This document shows positions 36,044 through 47,700 of a stretch of 64,000 bases of DNA, piece by piece. Source of the DNA: Torymus aiolomorphi (lineage: Eukaryota; Arthropoda; Insecta; Hymenoptera; Torymidae); the NCBI GenBank assembly GCA_036365515.1, contig CM070874.1, positions 97,136,442-97,200,441 of the forward strand, read 5' to 3'. Position 1 is the stretch's first letter. The number at the start of each line of letters is the position of its first letter. The position numbers were made by a program, and so were the translations under genes. The notes beneath the pieces are model-generated. The model saw nothing but the letters and a program-made list of their open reading frames with translations. It was not told where the DNA came from and searched no databases.

Positions 36044-39000
36044 GACGTTGCTGATGATACTGTATTTAATGTAAGAATAAGTAACCAGAGCAATACAGTT
36101 GTAAATGATTTAGAAAATCAAAGGAAAGATGGAGATCACGACTTTCAGTCTTCAGATGAAAATAATATAATAGAAAATGAGAATGACAACAATAGAGCAA
36201 ATGAAGAAGTAGAAAATGAGGGTGTATATAGAAAAGGGAACGAAAATAACGTGGAGGAAGGTATAGGAGTAGAGGAAAGAATCAATTATGAATATTCTGA
36301 TAGTAACGATGACGAAATTCAACAAAGGGTTCAATGCTATATTACCAGATGATGATTATGAGGTTAAAATTTTAAATTCTTTAATTACTTTATTTGTTCA
36401 TCTATTCATTCATTTGCTTATTCATTTATTTATTTATTTGGACTCGCGATAACTATAACTTCTTCATTTATCTAAATAAGATTTAAAAACCATCTTTCAG
36501 TATTAAAAAAATATTACATTCTTTTTCAGGATAGAATACCTATATGCATGGAGGAGCTCGAGTCACTTACATAGAAGCAAAGCTTCTGCTATTAAATTAC
36601 TGCGTTAGACATAGTGTATCAGATTTAGGTTTAGAGGACTTACTAAATACCGTGAATTAGTTATTACCAATGAACGTATTTCCTTCAAAATACCATGTTT
36701 TAAAGCCTTACAAAACGCCAGATGATTTTGTTATCCGGTATTATTGTCTAAATTGTTTTCCACTCTTAGAAGATCAAAATAAACTAGTAATTTTGATATG
36801 CAAGACTTGCAATCAAGAGCACGACAAAAAAATCCTCCATTGTATTTTAAAATCGTATTTTATTCAAATTCCTCTTAAACCACAGATTGAAAACTTTGTT
36901 AATAGCGAAAAATATGATTTAATTAGTGAAAGGAATGATGAAAATGATAATTGTTTATCAAATATAGCATCAGGAAGATTTTACAAGAATTTAGAACAAA
37001 ATGAGATTATTAAAAACCGTAACCTTACATTCCAATTCAATACAGATGGCGTTAAATTATTTAAATCATCATCACTTAGTTTGTGGCCAATACAAGTCAC
37101 TATAAATGAATTACCCTACTTGGAAAGAAGAAATAACATGATGCTTACCGGTTTGTGGTACGGAAAGGATAAACCGAAAATGAACATTTTTTAAAACCAT
37201 TTACTGATGAATTAATTCACCTGCACGAAAAAGGCATCATCAGATATAAAGAAGAAACAATCAATTAATATCAAAGTGCACACCTTTATATGCACCGTAG
37301 ATTCGGTTGCCCGACGTAGCATCATCAATTCTAAACAGTTTAATGGCAAGTATGGTTGCAGCTTTTGCTACCACAAAGGAGAGACTGTTGCTATTGGTGG
37401 AGGTTTCACAACACTTTATCCCGGTGGAATGGCGAAATTGCATACAGTGGGAGAACATTATGATCATGCTAAAGAAGCAGAAGATTTAGAAATGTCGGTA
37501 TTGGGGGTGAAAGGGTTTTTCATTGCATCTTTAATACCATGCTTTAGTATTATTAATTCGTTTGTACCTGATTATATGTACTGTCTGTTACTCGGGGTTA
37601 TAAAAACATTTGTGGATGCTTGGTTCAAATAAAAAAACAGTAATCAGCCATCGTATATTGGCACAGCTATAACTGAGGTTGAAAACAGGCTACTGGCCAC
37701 CTAGTGGAATTACGAGAACGCTGAGAAAATTAACAGATTGTAAATTATGGAAAGCCCGCGAATGGAAAAATTTTCTCTGTTGTTACTCATTATTATGTTT
37801 AGAGGGATATTTGCAAGAAAGTACCTCAATCATTGCTTTTTATTAGTTTATAGCATCAGAATCCTATTACAACCTCGTATAACACTGACAGAACTTAACC
37901 CTTTCGTACCGAGACCCCTTTCCCGGAGGAAAAGTGACTTTTTTTTGTATACTATAATTGTGGAGGTTTTAACTAAGATCAATCGACAGTTTTTTTCTCC
38001 AAAAGTGTCGATAAGTATTATTTTCCAAGTGGGTCTTGAAGGACCCATACAACTCATACCCGCCAATAGAATTATTTTATTGAACTCGGATAGTGATAAA
38101 TTCTTAGTACGTTGCCTCATTAACAAGATCCACCACTCAGAATAAAAAAAAATAATCATTAACCATTTTTTTATTCTAAAATAAACCATTCAAGATCCGA
38201 ATTTTCGTCAAATCCCAATTTTCATCGCCGAGCCCTTTTTTAATGTACTAAACGAAACGGAAAAAAACAAAAAAATTTAATTTTAATGGCCAGAGGGGCT
38301 TCCCCTTGAATAAGAGAACACGACTAAATAAGTAGATTTAAAAAATTATTTAATTTCAGATTTCTACAGCATGTTGAACAAAATGGGTCCTACAGGACCC
38401 ATACGGTACGAAAGGGTTAAAAAAACCTCGGAAGTTATAGTACGATTTCTACTTTCAATCGAAACTTTGTACGGAAAAGAGTTATGCAAATTTAATTCAC
38501 ATTTATTACTGCATTTCGAGCGAGCAACAAAATTATTTGGCGCCTTATAGGATACGTCCACTTTTCCAGCTGAACACTACAATTCACTTCTCGCTAGAAT
38601 GTTTCGAAATTCCCAGTCAATTACTGAGCAGATCTGTAAATCTTACAATAGATTTAGAAAAATAGAACATGAAAGTCTTTATACATTTTCGAATCCAGAA
38701 TGTCCAGAAAATCTAATGAATTTATATGTCAAATTATTAGGCAATATCAAAATTTCACAAATGTGCATTAAAGAAGGTGAAACGCTACGAATTTTTGGAG
38801 CATATCAGTATTCCAAATTATCTAAGATCGAAAGAAATGTAATTGAGGTTTTGTTAGACGAAGAGATAAACGTAGGTGCCAAACTCTTTAATCGATTTAT
38901 CCATGAAACCGTGTTGTGGCATGGAAATGACAAGAATGCATTAGAGAAAAGAAAAAATAGCTGTGCGCTGTTAAAAAATGGAACAATTGTATTAATAAAG

Positions 39001-39261
39001 CATATTGTCCAAAATAAAACACTACAAGAACACGAGAAGTACGTGGTACTTGCTAACATCTATGAAGTTGTGGAAAGAAGAACGTGCATAGCAAGTGATC
39101 ATGTCGTTCGAATTTATACAGATGGAATATTCAATATTTGTGATCTAACTCAGAATATTTTAGCCTGTTACGTATCAGATATACAAGAGAAAATGATTTG
39201 TATACCGTACTCCAACCATTATTGTATTACTAAATTAGTGAACCACATAGAAAAAGACTAA
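36044..39261 (+). pseudogene. CACTA/EnSpm-like transposase pseudogene, second copy
   Basis: An acidic 5' exon (36044-~36357, acceptor TTATTTTAG, ending DDDYE before GTTAAA) is followed by an exon from about 36530 encoding ARVTYIEAKLLLLNYC. Then come FNTDGVKLFKSSSLSLWPI, ELPYLERR, LWYGKDKPKMN, CTVDSVARRSI, FNGKYGCSFCYHKGE, FVPDYMYCLLLGVI and a C-terminal 220-aa open part (38599-39261). Damage includes frameshifts near 36330, 36540 and 37190, a stop at 36658, stops around 37630-37740, and the 518-bp insertion at 37899. It is a paralogue of the intact gene at 49420-58706 (same block order, quite diverged), so it helps validate those exons. Confidence 0.75.
37899..38416. mobile_element. 518-bp TTAA-flanked MITE (piggyBac type)
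   Basis: TTAA duplicates (37895-37898, 38417-38420) bracket the inverted ends CCCTTTCGTACCG and CGGTACGAAAGGG. TTAA duplication with CCC-starting ends is characteristic of piggyBac elements. It interrupts the CACTA-like pseudogene. Internal direct and inverted copies of GGGTCCT and AGGACCCATA lie near each end. No transposase is encoded. Confidence 0.85.
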
Positions 39262-39789
39262 TTTATGAAAAAATATATATTATATTTAAATTCTTCTGTT
39301 TCTAATATAGAAGATTAGGACAAAGCCCACGACATATGCATTTGATCTCTGAGCGTATGTCATACGTAACCTATACCATTAGAAAGGGCGTAAAATTCTT
39401 AATCATTTGCAAACAAAATTAATACTCTTAACCCCGAGGAAACTCTGTAAAACACAAATTAAAAATTCCTCTGGCGATTTACGCTGCTACTACTGATAAT
39501 TATATAAATGTATTATTGCCCTTTATAATGCCTTTGCATTGTTGTAGAGGGCCCAAACAAAGCGTGCTCACGTATTTTTTTACGAAGAATCTAATTATCT
39601 AAAAAAGAACATAGAGCTACTCGTACTTTTTTCATTTTCAAAAAAGCTCTGCCATCGAAATCACGTCCAAACGTATGATGGCCGTTTAAAATACCTATGC
39701 ATAGTACTAAGGAGCTACAATTCGTCGGCTGAGAAGAACCACGTACCAACTAGGGTCAACGCGTGACGTATCATCTGAGGCGAGCGAAG
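39262..39789. other. Spacer, no gene seen
   Basis: AT-rich with a few GC islands. Nothing supportable. Confidence 0.5.
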
Positions 39790-40480
39790 CTACCATCAAA
39801 GTTTTGATTTGCACAACAATTGTCCCCTGGACAAGTAGGTGCAACTATCCATTTTAATAGACCTCGGAAACGAGCTTAGCGAATGAAATCACCCTTAGAT
39901 AGCCTAAGATCCACAATAAAAGCTTTGTTTTGCGCAAAAATCGTCCCCTGAGCATGTAAGAGTAATTATACATTTGAATAGACCTCAAAACCGAGCTTAG
40001 CGGATCAAAAATCCCCTAGATAGCCTCAGATCCGCAATAAAAGCTCAATTTGCGCAAAATTATCCCCTGAGAATGTAGGTGCAGTTAGACATTTGAATAG
40101 AACTAGAAAACGAGCTTGGCGGGTCTAAACCACCCCCAGGTAGCCTGAGATCCGCGATAAAAACTTTGATTTGCGCAAATTCGTCCTCTGGGTATAGGGG
40201 CAATTATACATATGAATAGACCTCGGAAACGAGCTTAGCGGGTCAAAACCAACCGCCAGGTAGCCTCAGATCTGCGATAAAAGTTTGGATTTAAGCAAAA
40301 ATCTACCCCTAGACATGTAGGTACAATTCTATATTTGAATAGACCTCGAAAAACAAGCTTAACGGGTGAAAAGCACCCCCACGTAGTCTCAGATGTGCGA
40401 TAAAAGCTTGGATTTGCGTAATAATGTTTCCCTGGGAATGTAGGTGCAATCATACATTTAATAGACCTCGAATCGTCTAC
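39790..40480. repeat. ~121-bp satellite, about six units
   Basis: GACCTCGGAAACGAGCTTAGCG-like sequence (up to 22 positions, diverging) recurs at 39860, 39981, 40100, 40219, 40342 and 40464, spaced 119-123 bp. Between these lie GATAGCCTCAGATCCGC and TTGCGCAAAAATCGTCCCCTG. The last unit is cut at about 40475. Units differ by roughly a tenth to a fifth of positions, so the array is old. Confidence 0.85.
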
Positions 40481-42640
40481 TAAACGACCTTGCGAGTAGT
40501 ACGTTCTTACGCGCTCATCCGAGTTGGTACGTTATTTCCCTAAGCTAACGAATTAATCGTATAAACGTATATGAGTGATTCCGCCGTAACTTGTCCATGC
40601 CGTGTCCGATCTTCTGGAACCTTTATATATTTGAAAAAAAATCTCCAATAATTTTTTTCTGGTGTATAACATCACTAACTAATTCGGACATGAAACAGCA
40701 CTGCACACAAAAGTAATATTCATTAAAAGTATTCCCGTATGTAAATCGTGAAATATTGATCTAACAAACATATTTCTTATAGTTTTACTATTAAAGAATG
40801 CTATTCATAATTATTACGAAAGGCTTACTTTTTATCCGTCAATTTCCGACAAAATGCTGAATGCTACAATATGGATGTTCAAAAGTACGCTAGATCACTA
40901 TAGAGCGTCGCTTACCCATAGATTTTCAAACTATGCGTTATACCATTCGAATGCACGTGGGTGGCGCGCCGGAAATTTGAAATTTTTGCAAATGGAAGCT
41001 GATGTTTCATTCCGAAATTAAAAAAAAAGCACAATATGTCAGTTCCGTAACAATACTTAACTGCTTCATTACAATATCGTAATGCTGCATATCAAAAAGT
41101 TATACATATTTTTTTCAAGGTAATTTTAAGTACTTTGAAACCTATACGCAGGAAAATTATTTATATTACTTGGTTAAGCTAAACGAGCCAATAATTGCTA
41201 AAATGTTAGTTCCGTAACCGTCTGTAACGGTTAGTTCCGTAACAGAAAATAAGTTAATTTATACATTATAATACAATATGAATTTTCGTACAAGTACCGA
41301 ATTCTGGTTTCACTTTATAAAGTTCATGTGTATGTTATAATAGTGTGTTTATTCCCATCTCCACGTTAAAAGTAGTGATTTTTTTGCAAATGATTTATAT
41401 TTTTTATATTTTACCGATTCATATAGGTTTTACTCTTAGTGATAAAATGCATATGTCGTTAGCATTATCCTTTGTACATGATTTTATAATTTATACATAT
41501 AATTCTGATACCACTACTAATAATAACGAATGCAAAAGAATCAAAACGTGTATATAAGTATAAAATGTCGATATCACGACGTAAACAGTATGTATTCACA
41601 GACATTCATATTTACTTACGCATATGCATGAACACACACACGTACACATAATTTAACTTCGCATAATTCTATTTTTCTTTTTTCATTAAATGCATTAAAC
41701 CTTTAATGTCTTATAAGATGCCTTTTTTATCTTTGCACTTTTTCTTATAATGCCAAGTCTAAAAAATCGAATTTTCTCTATTATAATTATTCAATTCGAG
41801 ATTCTATACAAGAAACAGAGGACTTTAACTCGACTCAACGTCGGAGGGAGATACAGAAGACACAATAAACGAAGCTTTCGGTTTTGGTTCTTTCGATGAG
41901 GTGACTCTTCACGGGCCAATCGCGACGTCCATATCGACGACGATCAGGACATCGGCGAGAAGGATGACGGAGTGTTCGAGGACTTTTCTCCTGGCCACCG
42001 ACGAGGAACGACGTGGAAGCAGTTTAGCAGTGCCGTCAACCGTGTCACGTTATTTAATTATTTGTTGCCGTGTAGAGGTTATTCCGCGAGTGCCTTCTTT
42101 ATTCGCTTGCACTAAATTTAGTAACTTTAATAGTAGTGTTTATCTTAAATCTTTCATTTTAATACTAGCTGTTGCATACCGTATCTCTGTGTGTCCCGCC
42201 TTTGACCTGGAGTCGAGAGCTAGGAAGCGGTAAAGCTTGTGAATCCCGTAATTAATTTGCGAAACTATGATTATTGCAATCAAAGGCTTTAGTATTTGCG
42301 CCCAAATGCCTTCATCCCTTCGTATTAATTATATTCTAACTTAAATTTCTCTATATATTTTGTCACGCGATTTTTCTAATGTTTGCTTTTGAAGTACATA
42401 TGTGACTCGGGTACATATTGATCTAAAGCATAAAGGTAAATTAGCAAATCAAATTAAATTAAATTAATTTTATGAGTAAATTCAAACAATTGTTGCGCGA
42501 AATTCTATCTTAGTCTTTCTACTGCTTCGATGAGGCTAGCGCGCAAAATAATTTATCTTGAAAAATTTCCATAACCGATGTAATAATTTTGTGCCTTCAG
42601 TCGGCATCTTGTAAGAGTAAAAATAATGAATAATTAAAGA
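40481..42640. other. AT-rich spacer; weak coding-like patch at 41915-42060
   Basis: GTTAGTTCCGTAAC occurs three times (about 41035, 41206, 41228). A frame at about 41900-42110 reads acidic residues (DVHIDDDQDIGEKDDGVFED) and then a basic stretch, without start, splice site or known domain. It may be a relic exon; I cannot assign it. Confidence 0.3.
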
Positions 42641-42670
42641 CTTCAATATATATATATATATATATATATA

Positions 42671-45512
42671 TTTCTGAACGTAAAATTTTCTGATCTTTCC
42701 ATTTCAGAAAGGTCTGATATGTTGGGGTTTCAAGGTCAACCAGCTAATTTAATGAGGTCGACCTGGGAATACCTCTAGGAAGGACAAAATTGACCTTGAC
42801 GTTCAAGGTCATTTTAAGGTAAGTTGATTTTATAAAATGGAACCCCTTATTTTTGACCGTGGAAATGGAAAGAGCGGAAGAATTTACGTCCGAATATGAC
42901 CTTGACCTCGACCTTGACTTTAACCGTAATCTGGAAGGTTAATTTAAGGTCAAGTCGATTTTTTTAAAATCCCCTTATTTTTGACCTCGGAAATGGAAAG
43001 AGAAGAAAATTTTACGTTCAGATATATACCGTCATATGGTGTCAAAGTTGGCCCTTTGGGGTCAATTAAGGGTCAAATCGTGCTTGAGGTCAATTGGGGT
43101 CAAATTAATTTTTTTAATCTGATGTGTTCTTACTTTTGTCAGCGTAACTCTGAAGGATTTTTGGGATTAATTTTCGGTATGAAAAGGTACTTTTCTTCTT
43201 GTTCTTTCTTGGTTAGGTTGGCACCATTGAAATGTACGGCTACGTCAAATGATATTTTTTAAGTACGAGTGACCGATTACTTTAAGGTAGTTATGAGGCG
43301 ATGATTTAATGGTTTTGTTATGAGTCAATTATAAATATTCGAATTCTTTAGTTTGGTCAATTTGGGAATATTTTCATTTTTTTTAAAGAGTAATAACAAT
43401 ACTGCACTCGAAAATAGGTAGAGTTAGTTATTTTTAGTGGTGTCACTGTGCACAGTACAAATAAAGAAAACCTTTTGATTTCTTATTATTGAATAGCATA
43501 CGGTAATGATTTCATGTGTTTATTAGAATAAATAACTTTTTCGCTCATTTCCGAAAATTGCCTTCTTAATTTCTTTTTATACATACAATTGAAGTGGAAA
43601 ACCAAATTTCTTTTGTGGTACCATATTCCTTTTTGAGATGGCTGATTACACGCCCCAGGAGATTGTGAATATGATAAAAGTTGTTGGTGAATGTCATGAT
43701 AATTATAGGACTGCAGAAAGACGCTATGCCGAGAAATATCCCAATGCCCGTCACCCAGATAGGAAAGCCATCAAAAGATTATTAACGCAAGCTGCACAAG
43801 GCTCCATCGTTCGTAAGAGGCGCAAAACTGGAACGAAACAGCACATTGCGCTGGGTGTGCGAGCTATTATTGCTGAAAATCCCCACATTTCAACACGAGA
43901 TTTGCAACGAATGCATGGTGTTTCCAAATCAACAGTAAATCGCCTGTTGAAAACATCTAAATTTCACCCCGACCACGTTCGCCTTACACAAACACTAGAG
44001 GATGGAGATTATGCACGGCGTTTAAATTTTTGTCAATGGGCAAATAATCAGATACGTAGGGACCCTTTCTTTTTTGATCGAGTGCTATTCTCAGATGAAG
44101 CAAAATTTGATAACATGGGTGGTGTCAATCTTCATAATGCCCACTATTACGCTGAACAAAATCCTCATTGGCAACGAGATCATCGAATCCAGAGACGTTG
44201 GTCAATAAACGTGTGGGCAGGTATAATTGGAGATCATGTGCTGGGACCTATCTTTTACAATCAAAATTTGAATGGACAATTGTATTTGGATATTTTGCAA
44301 AACCAGCTACCTCCTCTATTAGAAGATATCCCACTTATCTTACGGCGGGATATGTGGTTTCATCAAGATGGAGCTCCTGCACATCGCGTTCGATCAGTCA
44401 AGAATTTTCTCAATGATATGTATCGTAATCGTTGGATTGGCATCGGTAGCCAAGTACACGAGTGGCCGCCTAGATCCTCAGACCTCATACCTCTTGACTT
44501 TTTTTTGTGGGGAGTAGTTAAAGGCAAAGTTTTTGCACATGCTCCAACAACCTTAGAGAACATGAGAGGAAGAATTATGGAAGCTTTCCAATCCATTTCA
44601 GTGGAAACATTGAGGAATGTTCAAGCAAGCTTCCGAAGAAGGATGCAAATGTGTTTCAGAGAGAACGGACACTTGATCGAGCATTTGCTGCCTTAGATCT
44701 TCAAATGACAGTCCGTTAATCAATCGGCCCTTTTCAGGGCCAATGATGTGCGAAATCCTTTCGGCAACCTTCACAGGTGCACATTGGGTAATGCTAATGT
44801 CGAGGGTAGTCTTTCTAATTTTCGATTCATTTGAGGGAGAAAAAATACTTATAGATTCCTAAGTAACTCATAAAAACAGTGAAATCCACTTCAAAAAAAT
44901 TAATTTATTTATTATTACCCTTAATTGACCCCAGAGGGCCAACTTTGACACCATATGACGGTACATATCTGAACGTAAAATTTTCTTCTCTTTCCATTTC
45001 CGAGGTCAAAAATAAGGGGATTTTAAAAAAATCGACTTGACCTTAAAATAACCTTCCAGATCACGGTTAAAGTCAAGGTCGAGGTCAAGGTCATATTCGG
45101 ACGTAAATTCTTCCGCTCTTTCCGTTTCCGGGGTCAAAAATAAGGGGTTCCATTTTATAAAATCAACTTACCTTAAAATGACCTTGAACGTCAAGGTCAA
45201 TTTTGTCCTTCCTAGAGGTATTCCCAGGTCGACCTCATTAAATTAGCTGGTTGACCTTGAAACCCCAACATATCAGACCTTTCTGAACGTAAAATTTTCT
45301 GCTCTTTCCATTTCCGGGGTCGAAAGTAGGGATTCTCATTCAAAAAAATCACTTTGACCTTGAAATAATCTTGAAAATAGAGTTCAAGGTCAAAGTCGTT
45401 GTTACCATTAGCTGACCCCCTTTGCACCCTACAACTTTTGTATTTCAAGTTTTTTTCCATCTCCCATACTTTTCAAGATATTTGCCTGGAGCGATTAAAA
45501 TGGGACACCTTG
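42671..45512 (+). mobile_element. Mariner/Tc-like element with long inverted repeats
   Basis: Inverted arms of about 400 bp (42704-43090 and 44915-45290) flank one transposase gene. Each arm is made of repeats of a CGTAAAATTTTCTKCTCTTT and GGTCAAAAATAAGGGG unit with many CAAGGTC motifs. The right side extends about 220 bp further to TGGGACACCTTGTGTG at about 45512; the matching left end is gone, replaced by a TA run at 42646-42670, so the copy is 5'-truncated or rearranged. Arm identity is high. Confidence 0.75.
43638..44696 (+). CDS. Mariner/Tc-like DDE transposase, uninterrupted 352 aa
   Basis: Single-exon frame from ATG (GAGATGGCTG) to TAG. Residues 1-65 resemble the DUF4817-type N-terminus (YTPQEIVNMIKVVGE, then YAEKYPNARHPDRK). 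A helix-turn-helix lies at about 84-105 (ISTRDLQRMHGVSKSTVNRL). The catalytic core has LFSDEAKF (D153), WFHQDGAPAH (D244) and WPPRSSDLIPLDFFLWG (D287). By my count 42 residues separate the second and third Asp, close to the DD41D (rosa-like) class; if Asp282 is used the spacing is 37. Length and motif order fit a functional transposase that cuts and rejoins DNA at TA sites. No stop, frameshift or missing catalytic residue is visible. Confidence 0.88.
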   Translation: MADYTPQEIVNMIKVVGECHDNYRTAERRYAEKYPNARHPDRKAIKRLLTQAAQGSIVRKRRKTGTKQHIALGVRAIIAENPHISTRDLQRMHGVSKSTVNRLLKTSKFHPDHVRLTQTLEDGDYARRLNFCQWANNQIRRDPFFFDRVLFSDEAKFDNMGGVNLHNAHYYAEQNPHWQRDHRIQRRWSINVWAGIIGDHVLGPIFYNQNLNGQLYLDILQNQLPPLLEDIPLILRRDMWFHQDGAPAHRVRSVKNFLNDMYRNRWIGIGSQVHEWPPRSSDLIPLDFFLWGVVKGKVFAHAPTTLENMRGRIMEAFQSISVETLRNVQASFRRRMQMCFRENGHLIEHLLP

Positions 45513-45844
45513 TGTGTGTGTATATATATATATATATACACTCGATTGTTCTCATTTATCTATGTTACTTGTATACTCTGAATATTATTTGTGTCGTCAT
45601 TATGATTGTCTAAACGTGCGATTAAGAAGCTGCCAAGCAAGCTTAAAATCTGTAGATAATTATTTCTATGCTAGAATAATTAGTGACAGGCATTGCTCAC
45701 TTGACTTGTAAAATTCGAAATTAAAAGTGCCTGGCGTCCTGTAAATCGTGTTATGCATTTCTGACAAAATCAATAGTTCTGATGTTCTCCTACACTACAG
45801 TCTAGCTTTTACTTCCTTTAAAAGTTTATTGAAAATGTAACAGT

Positions 45845-45965
45845 AAATGTTAACCGATTAGCAGAGGTCTGGCCGGTAGCGGCCGTCGCTTATTGCTAGT
45901 GTTTCTGTGAGTCGGCGGGTCTGATTCAATCCCAGGGTACGTCACTTTTTATTATTAAAAGTTGC
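45845..45965 (+). mobile_element. Possible tRNA-derived SINE head
   Basis: An A-box-like TTAGCAGAGGTCTGG (about 45858) is followed some 60 bp later by a B-box-like GGGTCTGATTCAATCCC (about 45919). After it come a T-rich stretch and A-rich sequence. The spacing fits an internal RNA polymerase III promoter. A single copy in the window and no obvious tail repeat make this tentative. Confidence 0.3.
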
Positions 45966-46462
45966 GAAAGCTCACTCGTAACACAATATGATAATCTGTT
46001 ATATTAATCTGTTTAAAGCTCTCATTCAGACCGTACATGCTATTTTGAAAAAAAATCCATGAACCATGCCGTTTTTACTAAAAAATGCTTTTTACTAAAA
46101 AAAAGAAAACACGTAATTGTTTTGGCTTCAATTTTACTTGGGTATGAAGGGTGTAAAAATATATCAAATATATCTTCTTAGATTTAATTTTCATTTCAGT
46201 GGAGTAATGTGTAATCAACAGTTTCTGCGTAAGATGACTGACTACTCGATAAACTGAACTCGGGCGAAAATCGCCTACTTTGCGCCATCACTGTTAATCT
46301 ACTATTTATTTTCTAAATTAAAAATTTTAACGTTACCTATTTAAAATTATTTTCGTCTCATAAACAATTCCTTGTCTTATCATTTTATGTATTATATGAG
46401 TTTTCTTTATTTGTTATTCTTCATGTATAATCGCAATTTCTAAGAGTAAATTTTTATTATAG

Positions 46463-46529
46463 ATGAATCAGGCCCAAGAACTGAGAAATATAATACGCGA
46501 GGAGCTGGCCCGTCTATTGCAAGAGAACG
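46463..46529 (+). CDS. Candidate short first coding exon
   Basis: The acceptor TTTTTATTATAG is followed directly by ATG, 22 helical codons (LRNIIREELARLLQEN) and a donor GAACG|GTAAAT. No downstream partner exon is visible before the next repeats, so this may be an orphan exon of a transposon gene. Confidence 0.35.
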
Positions 46530-46687
46530 GTAAATAATACTTTTTTTAGAGTTATTGTTAGAAACATGCTTTTACTTTATTTTAAATTTAGTTGTAAAAA
46601 AAGCAAAGAGACAATACTTAATTTGAAGAATAATAGTAAATGCATTTTTCTAATAGTATAAAAAAAAACATCAGATTATAAAGCATA

Positions 46688-46783
46688 AAATAGTACATTA
46701 CGATACGTGTGACTTAAGTGGCCCATTATTCACGCCGTGCAATAATGGGCTACTTAAGTCACACGTATCGTAATGTACTATTT
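46688..46783. repeat. 96-bp near-perfect hairpin (GTAATGTACTATT family, type copy)
   Basis: 43-bp arms begin AAATAGTACATTACGATACG and close on the self-complementary loop CACGCCGTGC; there is one mismatch. The same outer ends recur at 35798-35915, 52709, 53130-53280, 53610-53625 and 60270. Confidence 0.85.
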
Positions 46784-46939
46784 CAGTAGAGATAATATCA
46801 TCTTTATACGTAAGATATTACATCAATACACATTCCTTAGATCCATGTTTGTAATCAAAAAAGCATAAAAATAGTATTTACCTGTATAAAGGATAAATTA
46901 ATTCCTTACTTTCATGAAAAAATAAATATATAGAGTAGA

Positions 46940-47160
46940 TAAGCTAGGCTGGTTCTGGAGCATTTCATGTCGTGACCTGTTGCTCCAGAACCAGCCTAGG
47001 GTTTTGGGTCACCCACAATTGCGCAATGGCCAATAACCCATATGCCAAGTCGTGACCTGTTGCTCCAGAACCGGCCTAGGATTTTTGGGTCCCCCGTAAT
47101 TGCACGGGGAGCCATTAACCTATACCAGGTGCTGCTCCAGAACCGACCAAGGGTTTGAGA
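46940..47160. repeat. ~78-bp tandem repeat, three units, with inverted start
   Basis: GTCGTGACCTGTTGCTCCAG occurs at about 46970 and 47048, with a shortened unit near 47130. CCTAGGGTTTTGGGTC follows each. The first unit is preceded by its own inverse (GGCTGGTTCTGGAGCA), so it also folds as a hairpin. 47160-47345 is GC-rich without a supportable gene. Confidence 0.7.
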
Positions 47161-47700
47161 GAGAGGGGGGTGGGGGGTGTCGCATGCACCAGGAGTTGAT
47201 AACCCATCCCCGCGAATCGGGGAATCGGCGCGGCGGGTAACAGCCCGCGACCAGACGACTGCGCACATTGGCTGCGCAGCGGCGAGCGGGTGGCGAGCGG
47301 CGGGCGGCCTGCTGCTTGTCAGCCTGCAGCACTCGGCCAGCCGTTCTTATCTACTAGTAAATATTTAGAACTTTTTATATCCCTTTTGCTCGGGCAATGA
47401 GCAGGTGTTTGTGGAAATTTTTTCCGAACATTTTTTCCACTGCGACTTTTTTGTGTCGTTTTGTATCAATTTTTGTTGCTCAGGAGCAACGGTCGAGCTG
47501 CTTTGACCCATTGTTATGGAATGAAAACTTTTAACGACCGCAACACGCTTATATAATCGGAGCCTTGACTAACTGGTTGCGAGAGCACCGTAGCCACCTA
47601 GCGGTCAGATATAAAAATTTTAAGGGGGATAGGAGTCGCACCTCGCTTCTATCCTGTGAGGTTCTACCTGTCTATCAACCCCTCCATTACCCTTAAAATT

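Noticed and set aside
36050..36075. Hammerhead-like CTGATGA motif
   Set aside because: It lies in an acidic coding exon, and I found no partner GAAA core or cleavage stem in the right place.
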